Below, piece by piece: positions 45,401-52,928 of a DNA stretch of 64,000 nucleotides. The stretch is from Candidatus Cybelea septentrionalis. Its GTDB lineage: Bacteria; Vulcanimicrobiota; Vulcanimicrobiia; Vulcanimicrobiales; Vulcanimicrobiaceae. The DNA is taken from positions 713 through 64,712 of the forward strand of contig PMHJ01000037.1 of the NCBI GenBank assembly GCA_003158175.1, in the 5' to 3' direction. The notes beneath the pieces were generated by a model. The model was not told where the DNA came from, made no database searches, and worked only from the letters and a program-made list of their open reading frames with translations. The translations under genes and the position numbers were made by a program. How positions within the stretch are numbered: the first letter of the stretch is position 1; every line of letters starts with the position of its first letter.

Positions 45401-45634
45401 GTCGAGCTCGTTGCCGTCGAGCAGGCCACTACCGACAAGATAAACCAGTCCGTCGGGAACGTTGAAGCGAATCTGGACGCCGGTTGCCGGCGCGCCGCCA
45501 TGATTGCGAAAAGTGAACGCGGCTCGCACCGTCATCCCAGGTTCCAACTCGCGCTCGGGCGAAACGACGAGCGTCCTGAGCCGCTCCGGCAACGTCGGCG
45601 CTCCCGGCGCAAAAACCTCGGAGAGAGGTCGCAT
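42401..45634 (-). CDS. Large DUF11-repeat protein without signal peptide
   Basis: 1,077 residues from the ATG at 45634; a GTG at 45685 would add 17 residues. About six Ig-like DUF11 modules run from near residue 25 to 790, each with a pattern such as PG..V....F.N.G...A..V and then a strand naming a constant (LVYLVGSGLLDGNE, TAYVAGSARVNGREI, LIYVPNSTTVNDVP). The last ~250 residues are helical (LREARFRGLITHLFAVRGFL) and unrecognised. DUF11 proteins are normally exported; this one has no signal peptide, membrane helix or sorting motif. It lies divergently from an aminotransferase gene. Confidence 0.82.
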   Translation of the reverse strand: MRPLSEVFAPGAPTLPERLRTLVVSPERELEPGMTVRAAFTFRNHGGAPATGVQIRFNVPDGLVYLVGSGLLDGNELDDELGNSPLLSRGGALVGDVLPDEERRIEIAYSVAGAIENGTTVELQAAVASFELPCVGSNVVRLVARSKPQLANALTCISIEAARDAVPGSQAQVTIRIHNAGESTARDVVVVSPIPEYTAYVAGSARVNGREIERELGASFDRTYAPVVLRSLPARASATLVYRVAIDAPLPGGTQIVARAEAASQETAAFSLDPASLTVVSAPGFDDDRTSFSADPAQGVRPGQRIRLTLTAFNAGSAAAQRVSARLELPDHLFFVRGGATIDGRPVRERRKDPLRFQLGSIDAEQCVTLCVDGVLTSPLVDKSVVSVAAVLDWDDPPASSRRLECSIQVRSKPAFSPRRNGLTRVGSAIVVPGGALEAAIVLENDGSADANDGVLHLHIEPALDDVAVFESGRRLALEGRSADSPDTVELGILEAYEVRRLTIRARAPSPFANARELRIGASLHTRELGETQLPNALWRVDSHPAFERETSRLELGAQSVLRPNQLADVDVIVTNIGTDTAHNVSLRCYISPEARLESVDGATREKSSLLFGELAPAAHARARLGLRLLRGLAKDWPVTVDALLTADGMLPVPLEPLTIATSAEPDFSTGSFQSEPADTVDPGETVEWLLHVRNGGDGTARIAQIAIVAPESLIYVPNSTTVNDVPIRDSGALPPFSGARGIVLNDVDPGVEATIRWRSVVHNALPAGTSIAHVAHIRYDGERDDEIASAQLRIRATPIFANAIPGLPFGLDGVLGPALAAHPRALSEDRFLQLPPATPVADSNGSHPLAQLSAAPDGDVEEVRPEVFETTDATGTIVAFTPDRLGRTLRLLREARFRGLITHLFAVRGFLPEGVGDGRCSALGATRELLREELDRLFIKLRLPLYVLTARDVETPSLRSTLERLVQEAGAARGVPAEAPTAALTLRGSFDPTELRDLGERFAQAQLATALPWAALARLLPDETSACANYRALLLEALDGFEDSDSNAFIDALQHRDDSRLDAALEAMAASLHSMA

Positions 45635-45729
45635 GACGCGGGGACGTTTCGCCGCCGCGCACGAGGCTCCCGCGCTCGCGTGCACGGACGTTTTCGAAGC
45701 CGACTTTTTAAGAAAGAATGAGGATTGGT

Positions 45730-46926
45730 ATGCTCGCAGTTCACGAAGACCGACTCGCCGCCGCCGTTGCGCGGTTGGGCTCGGAAAATGCCTTCGAAAT
45801 CTTAGCCCGCGCGCGTGAGCTCGAGGCCGCCGGCCGGCGAGTCGTTCACATGGAGATTGGGGAGCCCGACTTCGATACGCCCGACGGGATCAAGAAGGCA
45901 GCCGTTGACGCGCTCTACGACAACCACACGCATTACACGCCGTCGGGCGGCCTGCTGTCGTTGCGCGAATCGATCGCCGAGTACGCGAGCCGCTTTCGCA
46001 GAATCACGCCGGCGTGGAACGCGCACAATGTCGTCGTCAGCCCGGGTGCAAAGCCAATCATTTGGAATACCTTGAGCGCGCTGCTCGATCCGGGCGACGA
46101 TTTTATCTATTTCGACCCCGCGTATCCGGCCTACGCATCCTGCGCCACGTATCTGCAGGCGAACGTCCATGCCATTCCGCTTCGAGAGTCGCGCAACTGG
46201 CGGATGGATCTCGACGAGCTGGCACGCATCGTCTCGGAGAAAACCAAAGTTATCGTCATCAACTCGCCCCATAATCCAACGGGCGGCGTCCTGACCAAGA
46301 GCGACTTGGAGTTCATCGCCGAACTGGCCGAGCGCTACGATTTCCTGGTTCTCACCGACGAAATCTACAGCCGGAACTTTTACCTGGATGCCGAGTACCT
46401 GTCGATTGCATCGCTACCCGGAATGCGGGAGCGGACGATCGTCGTCGACGGTTTTTCGAAGGCCTACGCGATGACCGGCTGGCGCCTGGGTTATGCGATC
46501 TTGCCGGAGCGTCTTGCCAAGACGGTGACGCTCTTCAACAACAACACTTTTAGCTGCGTCGCGACCTTCGTGCAGATGGCCGGCATCGCCGCGCTGACCG
46601 GCCCCGACGAACCCGTGCTGCGCATGAACGAGATCTTTCGTCAGCGCCGGGATCGGCTCGTCGAAGGACTCAACGATATTTCGGGCATCTCGTGTCTGCT
46701 CCCCGAAGGCGCGTTCTATGCCTTCCCGAACGTCGCCGCGATTACGCAGGACGACCGCGCGCTGGCGAAGTTCCTTTTGGAGGAGGGCGGCGTGGCGTGC
46801 GGGGGCGGCTCGTCGTTCGGGGCCGCCGGCAAAGGCTATCTGCGCTTTTCCTACGCAGCCTCGCTCGAAGACATCGACTGGGCATTGGACTCCATCGCGA
46901 AGACAATCCCTAAGTTCAAGGAATAA
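45730..46926 (+). CDS. PLP-dependent class I/II aminotransferase
   Basis: 398 residues from the ATG at 45730, which has GAGGA at a 5-6-base spacing; an ATG at 45718 is in frame upstream. Fold type I landmarks: EIGEPDFDTPDGIKKAA, YTPSGGLLSLRESIAEY, NSPHNPTGGVL, LTDEIYSRNFY and the PLP lysine in VDGFSKAYAMTGWRLGYAI. This is the Ib-type aspartate/aromatic aminotransferase group; substrate is not certain. The 3' end overlaps the convergent trpS by 11 bases. Confidence 0.92.
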   Translation: MLAVHEDRLAAAVARLGSENAFEILARARELEAAGRRVVHMEIGEPDFDTPDGIKKAAVDALYDNHTHYTPSGGLLSLRESIAEYASRFRRITPAWNAHNVVVSPGAKPIIWNTLSALLDPGDDFIYFDPAYPAYASCATYLQANVHAIPLRESRNWRMDLDELARIVSEKTKVIVINSPHNPTGGVLTKSDLEFIAELAERYDFLVLTDEIYSRNFYLDAEYLSIASLPGMRERTIVVDGFSKAYAMTGWRLGYAILPERLAKTVTLFNNNTFSCVATFVQMAGIAALTGPDEPVLRMNEIFRQRRDRLVEGLNDISGISCLLPEGAFYAFPNVAAITQDDRALAKFLLEEGGVACGGGSSFGAAGKGYLRFSYAASLEDIDWALDSIAKTIPKFKE

Positions 46927-47941
46927 GCCGCATCGCGCGCTTGACGTCGCGCAACGTCGCCGCGGCGATCTCCCGCGTCGCGGCCGTGCCTTCGGCGATG
47001 ATCCGACGCAGCATTTGGGGATCGCGGCAGTACTGCGTGTAGCGCTCCCGCACGGGGCGGAGATACGCGTTGAGCTGCTCGGCGAAGTCGTTCTTATCTT
47101 GCACGCAGCCCAGCGCTCCCGAACGGCACTCCGTTGCGATGGCGTCGAGCCGCAGCGGATTGACGAATCGCCAGAGGGCGAAGACGGGACAAATCTCCGG
47201 GCGCCCGGGATCGCCGCGGCGGACCTTGAGCGGATCCGTGATCATCGCCCGCACCTTTTTCGTTGTCGTATCTTCGTCGTCAGAGATAAGAATGGCGTTG
47301 CCGTACGACTTGCTCATCTTGCGGCCGTCGATACCTGGAACATCGGGAAACTCCGAGAGCGTCGGTTGCGGCTCGACGAGAATTTCGCGCCCCTCCCCGT
47401 AGAGGTGATTGAAACGGCGCACGATCTCGCGCCCAAGCTCTAAGTGCGCGACTTGGTCGCGCCCGACGGGCACGTACTGGCCGCGCACGACCGCGATATC
47501 GCAGAGCTGCAGTAACGGATAGCCGAGAAAACCGTAGGTCGCGATGTTCGCGCCGAGCGCATCGATCTGTCCTTTGTAGGTCGGCGCGCGCTCGAGCCAC
47601 GAAACGGGAGTTATCATTGCAAGCAGCGCTTGCAGTTCGGCGATCTCTGGGACCCCCGACTGCAGAAAAATCGTCGAACGCTGCGGGTCGACTCCGGCCG
47701 CCAACCAGACTGCCACCATCGCTTCGCGCGCGTCACGCACCATCGAGGGATTTGCAAACTCGGTCGTATACGCGTGCAGATCTGCGATCTCAAAAAAGGC
47801 ATCGTCGTTTTCACAGTAGTCGACCCACTGCGTCAGCACGCCGACGAGGTGTCCGAGGTGAAGGTCGCCCGTGGGCCGCATGCCCGACATCACGCGCCGT
47901 TTGGTCAAGCTCATCCGCCCGTCAATGTTACGTTCGGGCAT
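46916..47941 (-). CDS. trpS: Tryptophan--tRNA ligase
   Basis: 341 residues from the ATG at 47941, which overlaps the thiD stop (TGATG) and has AAGG five bases upstream. An ATG at 47914 (MSLTKRRVMSGMRPTG) is the alternative. Class I motifs: HIGH-like GDLHLGHLVG and KMSKS in GRKMSKSYGNAIL; TrpRS-specific RVMSGMRPTG and FLGYPLLQLCDI are present. It charges tRNA-Trp in the cytoplasm. Confidence 0.95.
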   Translation of the reverse strand: MPERNIDGRMSLTKRRVMSGMRPTGDLHLGHLVGVLTQWVDYCENDDAFFEIADLHAYTTEFANPSMVRDAREAMVAVWLAAGVDPQRSTIFLQSGVPEIAELQALLAMITPVSWLERAPTYKGQIDALGANIATYGFLGYPLLQLCDIAVVRGQYVPVGRDQVAHLELGREIVRRFNHLYGEGREILVEPQPTLSEFPDVPGIDGRKMSKSYGNAILISDDEDTTTKKVRAMITDPLKVRRGDPGRPEICPVFALWRFVNPLRLDAIATECRSGALGCVQDKNDFAEQLNAYLRPVRERYTQYCRDPQMLRRIIAEGTAATREIAAATLRDVKRAMRLIP

Positions 47942-48672
47942 CAATGCCTTGCGATCTCTGCACGTACGAAGGCGCGGGCCGCTCGCACCGCCCCCGGCAA
48001 CGGCCTGCCCGAAGCCAGTTCGCAGGCGAGCGCCATTGCCAGCGTGCAACCCGTGCCGTGCATTGCCCCGGCGATCCTGGCTTCGCTAAACATTTCTACT
48101 CCGTCACTCGTGGCAAGAGCATCCGCCGGGTCGCCCTCGAGGTGACCCCCCGTTAGCAGGACGGCTGCGGCTCCGCGCGCACGCAGTTGAGTCGCCGCTT
48201 CGCCGAGATTACTTCGCTCGATCGCGTCGACGTGCAGCAGCGCTGCGGCTTCGAGGAGGTTCGGCGTCAAAACGACGCTCGAGAGCGTTGCAAGCTCCTC
48301 TTCAAGCGCGTTGCGCGCCGCACCATCAGCGAGTTCGCCGCCGCGACTGGCTGCAAATACCGGATCGACGACGGCCGGCAGCCAGGGACGTGCCCGCAGG
48401 GCGGCGGCGACGGCGCGCACGGCGGCCGACGTTGGGAGCGCGCCGACGCGAACGGCCCCAGCGCTCTCCCAGGGCAATGCGGCGAGCTGAACCGCGAAGA
48501 GTTCCTGTGCAACGGGACCCAGCGCGATCACGCCGGTTGAGTCTTGCGCGCTGACGGCCGCGACGGCGGTGAAGACCCGGCATTCCTTGGCGCAACCGAC
48601 GACGAGATCGCGTCCCACCCCCGCGACGTTCCACGGATGAGTCGTGCCGATCGAGAGAACGATGACTGCCAT
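47941..48672 (-). CDS. thiD: ThiD-like (hydroxymethylpyrimidine/phosphomethylpyrimidine) kinase, divergent N-terminus
   Basis: 243 residues, ATG start. The ribokinase-like fold is clear from AVSAQDSTGVI, VVDPVFAASRGGEL, LTPNLLEAAALL and the C-terminal GAMHGTGCTLAMALACELAS with the catalytic GTGCT. The N-terminal GSDSGGGAG-type loop that binds the pyrimidine is changed to GTTHPWNVAGVGRD. The neighbouring thiE supports thiamine synthesis, but the altered loop may change substrate. Confidence 0.85.
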   Translation of the reverse strand: MAVIVLSIGTTHPWNVAGVGRDLVVGCAKECRVFTAVAAVSAQDSTGVIALGPVAQELFAVQLAALPWESAGAVRVGALPTSAAVRAVAAALRARPWLPAVVDPVFAASRGGELADGAARNALEEELATLSSVVLTPNLLEAAALLHVDAIERSNLGEAATQLRARGAAAVLLTGGHLEGDPADALATSDGVEMFSEARIAGAMHGTGCTLAMALACELASGRPLPGAVRAARAFVRAEIARH

Positions 48673-48685
48673 TGGCGGTGGCCGG

Positions 48686-49342
48686 CTACCCGGCAGCGCT
48701 CCACCCCGAGACGAGCTGCTGTGTGGCCGTGCCGGGCTGCACGGCGGAGGTCACCGCCGAAATAACAGCCGCCATAGCGACTCCGCTGTGGCGTATCTCC
48801 TCGAGGCGAGCGATGGTGATCCCGCCGATTGCGGCCACCGGAAGGCTCGTGCGCCTCACGAGGGTGCGCAGGCCGTCGATGCCCAGCGGCGGTCCGGCGT
48901 CCGATTTCGAGCTCGTCTCGAAAACCGGGCCGATTCCTAAATAATCGATGTCGCTGTCGCCGGCGTCGCGTATCTCATCTGCGGTACCGCACGAGAGACC
49001 GATCAGCCGCTCCTGCATTAAGCCGCGCAGCTGCGCTACCGCTGCGAATCCGTCGTCGTCCGGTCCAAGATGAACGCCGTCACAATCGTGCGCAAGCGCC
49101 GCCCGCCAGTCGTCGTTGAGTATCAAAAGCGCATCGCGTTCCCGGGTGAGCGCGCGTAACGCGCGCGCGCATTCCGGGCGGACTCCGTTCTTTGCACGGT
49201 ATTGAACGATGCGAACTCCCGCATCGAGAACCGCACGCGCTAGGTCGAGCGTCTGCATTTCATCGTTGAGAATCGCGTAGATTCCATGCAAGAGTTCGGC
49301 CCGCGCCGCGCGCGTCACGCGCGCGGGCGCATGCGTTGCCAT
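48686..49342 (-). CDS. thiE: Thiamine-phosphate synthase ThiE
   Basis: 218 residues from the ATG at 49342. The TIM-barrel signatures are present: YAILNDE, IVQYRAKN, LILNDDWRAALAHDCDGVHL, LIGLSCGT, DYLGIGPVFETSSK and the phosphate-binding VAAIGGI. ThiE joins HMP-pyrophosphate and thiazole phosphate into thiamine monophosphate. No thiamine (TPP) riboswitch was recognised upstream. The start overlaps a small membrane-protein gene by 28 bases. Confidence 0.93.
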   Translation of the reverse strand: MATHAPARVTRAARAELLHGIYAILNDEMQTLDLARAVLDAGVRIVQYRAKNGVRPECARALRALTRERDALLILNDDWRAALAHDCDGVHLGPDDDGFAAVAQLRGLMQERLIGLSCGTADEIRDAGDSDIDYLGIGPVFETSSKSDAGPPLGIDGLRTLVRRTSLPVAAIGGITIARLEEIRHSGVAMAAVISAVTSAVQPGTATQQLVSGWSAAG

Positions 49343-49497
49343 AGAATCACGTTTGCAGCGAGATAGGCGATGAAAACGACCGCCGTAAAGACGGCCAGTC
49401 CGATCTTGTGGGCCGCCAGCGACAGCGGCACCAGTATGCCGAAGCAAAGCACGCCTGCCATGACGATTGCGATCACTCGCGAAACCGGTACGAACAC
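49315..49497 (-). CDS. Small two-span membrane protein
   Basis: 60 residues, GTG start. Two hydrophobic helices (VSRVIAIVMAGVLCFGILVP; IGLAVFTAVVFIAYLAANVI) and a basic tail. It lies 12 bases downstream of parB and overlaps thiE. No family recognised; the lack of a good Shine-Dalgarno keeps confidence moderate. Confidence 0.55.
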   Translation of the reverse strand: MFVPVSRVIAIVMAGVLCFGILVPLSLAAHKIGLAVFTAVVFIAYLAANVILWQRMRPRA

Positions 49498-49509
49498 GAA
49501 GACGAAGTC

Positions 49510-50370
49510 CTATCGTTCTTTTTGCAAGAGAAGGTCGCCCAGGCGTAACAGTTCGTCGTCGTTTTGGAAGCGGAACTCGACCCGGCCCCCGCGCCGGTAG
49601 CGGACGAGCGCGACGTGAGTCCCAAAGCGCTCGCGCAGCCGTCTTTCGAAATCGTGCTCGTCAGATGTTAGTGCGCGCGAGGTGGAGGCTTTGGGATGCG
49701 CGCCGACTCCCGCGGCAGCCAACCGCTCCAGTGCGCGAACCGTTAAGCCTTGGCTCGCGGCGCGCTCGGCCAGCGGAACGCGCGCGGACTCGGGCGCGGC
49801 GAGCAGCGCTCGCGCGTGACCTGCGGAGAGCCGAGCGTCGGCGAGCATCGCCTTGATCGAATCGGGCAGTGCGAGTAGGCGCAGCGTATTGGCGATCGCG
49901 GGCCGGCTCTTGCCGAGGCGGCGTGCAACCTCTTCTTGCGTCAGGCCGTGTTCGTCGATGAGATATTGAAAGCCGGCGGCTTCTTCGAGTGCATTCAAAT
50001 CCTCGCGCTGCAGGTTCTCGACGATCGCGAACTCGAGCGTTTGACGGTCGTCGCTGGATCGAACGATGGCCGGAATCGACGGTCGCTGCAAGGCGGCACT
50101 CGCGCGCCAACGCCGTTCACCCGCAATCAGCTCGTATCCATTGCCGCGCCGCCGCACGATAACCGGCACCAAGATACCGTATTCGGCAATGGAGGCCTTC
50201 AGCTCGTCGAGCGCGGCGCCGTCGAAGGTCTTTCGAGGCTGAAACGGATTGGGTGTGATCTCGGTCAACGGAATCTCTCGCACGATGTCTTGAGAGCTCG
50301 AAATCGGCACGACGCTCTCGCCAAGCAACGCCGCCAGTCCTCTGCCCAAACCTCGCTTCGGCGCGCTCAT
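49510..50370 (-). CDS. parB: Chromosome partitioning protein ParB
   Basis: 286 residues. The N-terminal CTPase/ParB domain has ITPNPFQPRKTFD, GYELIAGERRWRASAAL and the ENLQREDLNALEEA motif. A central HTH (TQEEVARRLGKSRPAIANTL) binds parS, and a C-terminal dimer domain ends the chain. ParB loads at parS, slides and recruits ParA and SMC. It follows parA with a 4-base overlap; a parS-like site lies 2.5 kb away at 52897. Confidence 0.96.
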   Translation of the reverse strand: MSAPKRGLGRGLAALLGESVVPISSSQDIVREIPLTEITPNPFQPRKTFDGAALDELKASIAEYGILVPVIVRRRGNGYELIAGERRWRASAALQRPSIPAIVRSSDDRQTLEFAIVENLQREDLNALEEAAGFQYLIDEHGLTQEEVARRLGKSRPAIANTLRLLALPDSIKAMLADARLSAGHARALLAAPESARVPLAERAASQGLTVRALERLAAAGVGAHPKASTSRALTSDEHDFERRLRERFGTHVALVRYRRGGRVEFRFQNDDELLRLGDLLLQKER

Positions 50371-51140
50371 GCCGAGGCTCGGGCCGGTTCGAGCATCTCG
50401 CGCGCGACGGCGAGATAGGCTTGCGCTCCGCGGCTCTTGAGATCGAAGAGCAGCACCGGCTTGCCATACGAGGGCGCCTCGGAGATCCGCACGTTCCGAG
50501 GAATCTGCGTTTTAAAAATTTGCTCCGGAAAGTACTTCTCGAGTTCGCGAATCACTTCGAGTGCCAAACGCGTACGGCCGTCGAACATCGTGACCAGAAC
50601 GCCGCTGACATGGAGCGTCGGATTGAGTGCGTCGCGCACGCGCCAAATCACGCTGGTTAGCTGCGCCAGTCCCTCCAGAGCGTAGAACTCCGCCTGCACG
50701 GGAATCAGACAGTCATCCGCGGCGGTCAGCGCATTGATCGTCAATAAGCCCAGCGATGGCGGTGAATCGATCAGAACGAAATCGTACGCGCTCGCGACCG
50801 GCGCGAGCGCTTGACGAAGCCGCGTCTCTCGCGAAAGCGCGGCCACGAGTTCGACGTCCGCGCCCGCGAGATTGATCGTTGCGGGAGCGAGCATCAGATT
50901 TTCGATCTCGGTTCGCACGATGACGCTCTCGAGCGGAGTCTCTTGCATGAGCGCGTGATAGATGTCGTGCGACAACCGTCCTTTGTCGATGCCTAAGCCG
51001 GTCGTCGTGTTTCCCTGTGGATCGCTGTCGATGACGAGCACGCGACTGCCGAGCATCGCCAATGCCGCGCCGAGATTAACGGCCGTCGTGCTTTTCCCAA
51101 CGCCGCCTTTTTGGTTGACCAGCGCAATGATGCGACCCAG
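50367..51140 (-). CDS. parA: Chromosome partitioning ATPase ParA, apparent CUG start
   Basis: 257 residues if started at CTG 51140. The conserved N-terminus GRIIALVNQKGGVGKSTTAV, with the deviant Walker A K-GG-V-G-KST, would be lost from the first canonical start (TTG 51062). No ATG, GTG or TTG precedes it in frame, and GGAGAG lies seven bases ahead of the CTG. Further motifs: VLVIDSDPQGNTTTGLG, LIDSPPSLGLL and VTMFDGRTRLA. ParA drives ParB-parS segregation on the nucleoid. It lies just after the CCA enzyme gene. Confidence 0.92.
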   Translation of the reverse strand: MGRIIALVNQKGGVGKSTTAVNLGAALAMLGSRVLVIDSDPQGNTTTGLGIDKGRLSHDIYHALMQETPLESVIVRTEIENLMLAPATINLAGADVELVAALSRETRLRQALAPVASAYDFVLIDSPPSLGLLTINALTAADDCLIPVQAEFYALEGLAQLTSVIWRVRDALNPTLHVSGVLVTMFDGRTRLALEVIRELEKYFPEQIFKTQIPRNVRISEAPSYGKPVLLFDLKSRGAQAYLAVAREMLEPARASA

Positions 51141-51160
51141 AGGGTTTCTCTCCGTGCTGT

Positions 51161-52546
51161 CTATGGAGTGCCGACGCGATCGAGATACTGCTCGAGGTTT
51201 TGCAGCAGCAACGTCCGCTCGTTACGTTCGGGCTCGTCGGTGACCTGCTCGAAGAGCCAGCGCAACGCGGCGCCGACGCGCTCGTCGCCTGCAAATCCAG
51301 GCGATACTTCCTCTCGGCGCAGGAGCGCCGCGATGACGTCGTCGCCGTTGACGGCCAGATCGGCGACGGAGAAGGCCGGTTTCTTGGCAAGCTCGGCGTG
51401 GACGCGCGCCTCGAAGCGTTCGTTGCTGTCGTCGCGTTTCGGCAGGCCGCTGCCCCGAACGTCCGCCTGCCGCAATGCGAACAAACGTTCGATATTTTCG
51501 GGTCGAACTCGCCGGATGAAACGGCGCAGCGCCGCGTCCGTAAGCTGCGGATCCCCATTGTACATGTGATGGCGCACCAAGTGTCCGGTCGCGTTGACGA
51601 CCCCGTTGGGGAACCGAAAACGCTCGAGCATCGCTTCGGCCATCTCGGCACCTACGATCTCATGACGGTAAAAATGCGGACCGTCCTTGGTTCGCGGCTT
51701 GCCCACATCGTGAAGCAAGGCTGCCAAGCGGATGGTGAGATCCCCGAGCGGAGAGGCGTCGAGGGTTGCGAGCAAATGGGTCCAGACATCGTAGGCGTGC
51801 CACTCGTTCTGCTCGATGCCGACCCCTTCGAGCAGCTCCGGCCAAAGGAAGGTCAAGACGCCGGTCTCCCGGAGCAGTTCCAAACCGATCGATGGTTTGC
51901 GTGCCTTTACAAAAAGCTTCGCCAGTTCGTCGTGGATTCGCTCGGCCGAAACGCTCGTCACGAGCGGCGCGGACTCGGTCATTGCCGCACGAAGATTTGC
52001 GCTGGTCGAGTATTCGAAACGAGCGGCGAACTGAGCGGCGCGCAGCATCCGCAGCGGGTCTTCACGGAAGCTTTCCGGCGCGAGGATGTCGATGCGGCGT
52101 TCCCGGATGTCGTCCCGACCACCGTACGGGTCGATCAAGAGACCGGACGGAAGCGCCCGCGCGAGCATGTTCATGCGGAAATCGCGGCGGCCGAGGTCCT
52201 CTTCGAGCGTGACGCTCGGGCCCGCCTCAACCTGGAACTCGCGGTGTCCAACGCCAACCGAACGCTCCCGCCGAGGCAGCGCCACGTCGACGGTTTGGGA
52301 ACCAACGGAGAGTTTAACGACCGAGAACGAGGCGCCCACCACGTCGATCCGTCCCAGCGGCCCCAGCGCGCCAACGAGGCTCTCCAGCGGCATCCCGGTC
52401 ACGACATAGTCTAAGTCTTTACTTGTGACCGGCGCCGATTCGAACTTCGCCCGCAACTCGTCGCGCACTCTTCCGCCCACGGCATAGAGGCTTCCGTCAG
52501 GCAGAGCCCCCGCAAGCAGAGCATCGATCGAATGGGCAAACTGCAT
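51161..52546 (-). CDS. CCA tRNA nucleotidyltransferase / poly(A) polymerase family with HD domain
   Basis: 461 residues, ATG start. The class II nucleotidyltransferase head shows AVGGRVRDELR and SKDLDYVVTG, the two-Asp active site, then RRDFRMNMLARAL and RIHDELAKLFVKARKPSIGL. An HD phosphohydrolase domain follows (LAALLHDVGKPRTKDG, NATGHLVRHHM). It adds or repairs the 3' CCA of tRNAs; HD-containing versions also trim. The gene stands between parA and a small membrane protein. Confidence 0.92.
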   Translation of the reverse strand: MQFAHSIDALLAGALPDGSLYAVGGRVRDELRAKFESAPVTSKDLDYVVTGMPLESLVGALGPLGRIDVVGASFSVVKLSVGSQTVDVALPRRERSVGVGHREFQVEAGPSVTLEEDLGRRDFRMNMLARALPSGLLIDPYGGRDDIRERRIDILAPESFREDPLRMLRAAQFAARFEYSTSANLRAAMTESAPLVTSVSAERIHDELAKLFVKARKPSIGLELLRETGVLTFLWPELLEGVGIEQNEWHAYDVWTHLLATLDASPLGDLTIRLAALLHDVGKPRTKDGPHFYRHEIVGAEMAEAMLERFRFPNGVVNATGHLVRHHMYNGDPQLTDAALRRFIRRVRPENIERLFALRQADVRGSGLPKRDDSNERFEARVHAELAKKPAFSVADLAVNGDDVIAALLRREEVSPGFAGDERVGAALRWLFEQVTDEPERNERTLLLQNLEQYLDRVGTP

Positions 52547-52604
52547 TACCGCTATCTTCTACGGAGCCGGCCGGATTCAATCGCCGTTATTGTGCGCGCC
52601 CTGG

Positions 52605-52811
52605 CTATCGTCGCCGGGCGACGATTCCGATGATTAGCGCGACGCCAGCAATGGCTGCGAGGACGTATCTCCCGTACCCGTATCGCCAGAACGCCTGGAT
52701 GAGGTACGGGAATGCGCCGCCTAGCCCGAAAAACAGGACCATAAACAATCCCGAGGCCACGACCAGCGCGCCGGCAACGTAGAGGGCCCAGAGGAATCCG
52801 CCCCGCACCAT
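52605..52811 (-). CDS. Small two-span membrane protein, unknown
   Basis: 68 residues from the ATG at 52811 (a GTG nine codons earlier is possible). Two hydrophobic helices (LYVAGALVVASGLFMVLFFG; YVLAAIAGVALIIGIV) and a basic C-terminus RRR. It sits between the CCA enzyme and the parS-like site. No family recognised. Confidence 0.6.
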   Translation of the reverse strand: MVRGGFLWALYVAGALVVASGLFMVLFFGLGGAFPYLIQAFWRYGYGRYVLAAIAGVALIIGIVARRR

Positions 52812-52896
52812 GCCCCTTGCTTTGCTGCCCTGTCGCACGCTACCCTACCAAGCGGGCGCCGTGTGCGTCTCGCGCCTTTGGGGATAAGCGCGGAAA

Positions 52897-52912
52897 CGTT
52901 TCACGGGAAACA
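52897..52912. promoter_or_regulatory. parS-like site
   Basis: CGTTTCACGGGAAACA matches the 16-base palindromic parS consensus TGTTTCACGTGAAACA at 14 positions. It lies in the gap 17 bases after the rsmG stop, near parA and parB, where parS sites are common. Confidence 0.65.
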
Positions 52913-52928
52913 ATCCGGAAAACGCTGA

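Noticed and set aside
49343-49500. Possible TPP riboswitch ahead of thiE
   Set aside because: The stretch is occupied by a small coding frame and the conserved CUGAGA and ACCUG words of a THI box are not arranged as required.
51200-52414. Long + strand frame (404 codons) opposite the CCA enzyme
   Set aside because: Shadow of a well-supported gene; no domain or start signal.
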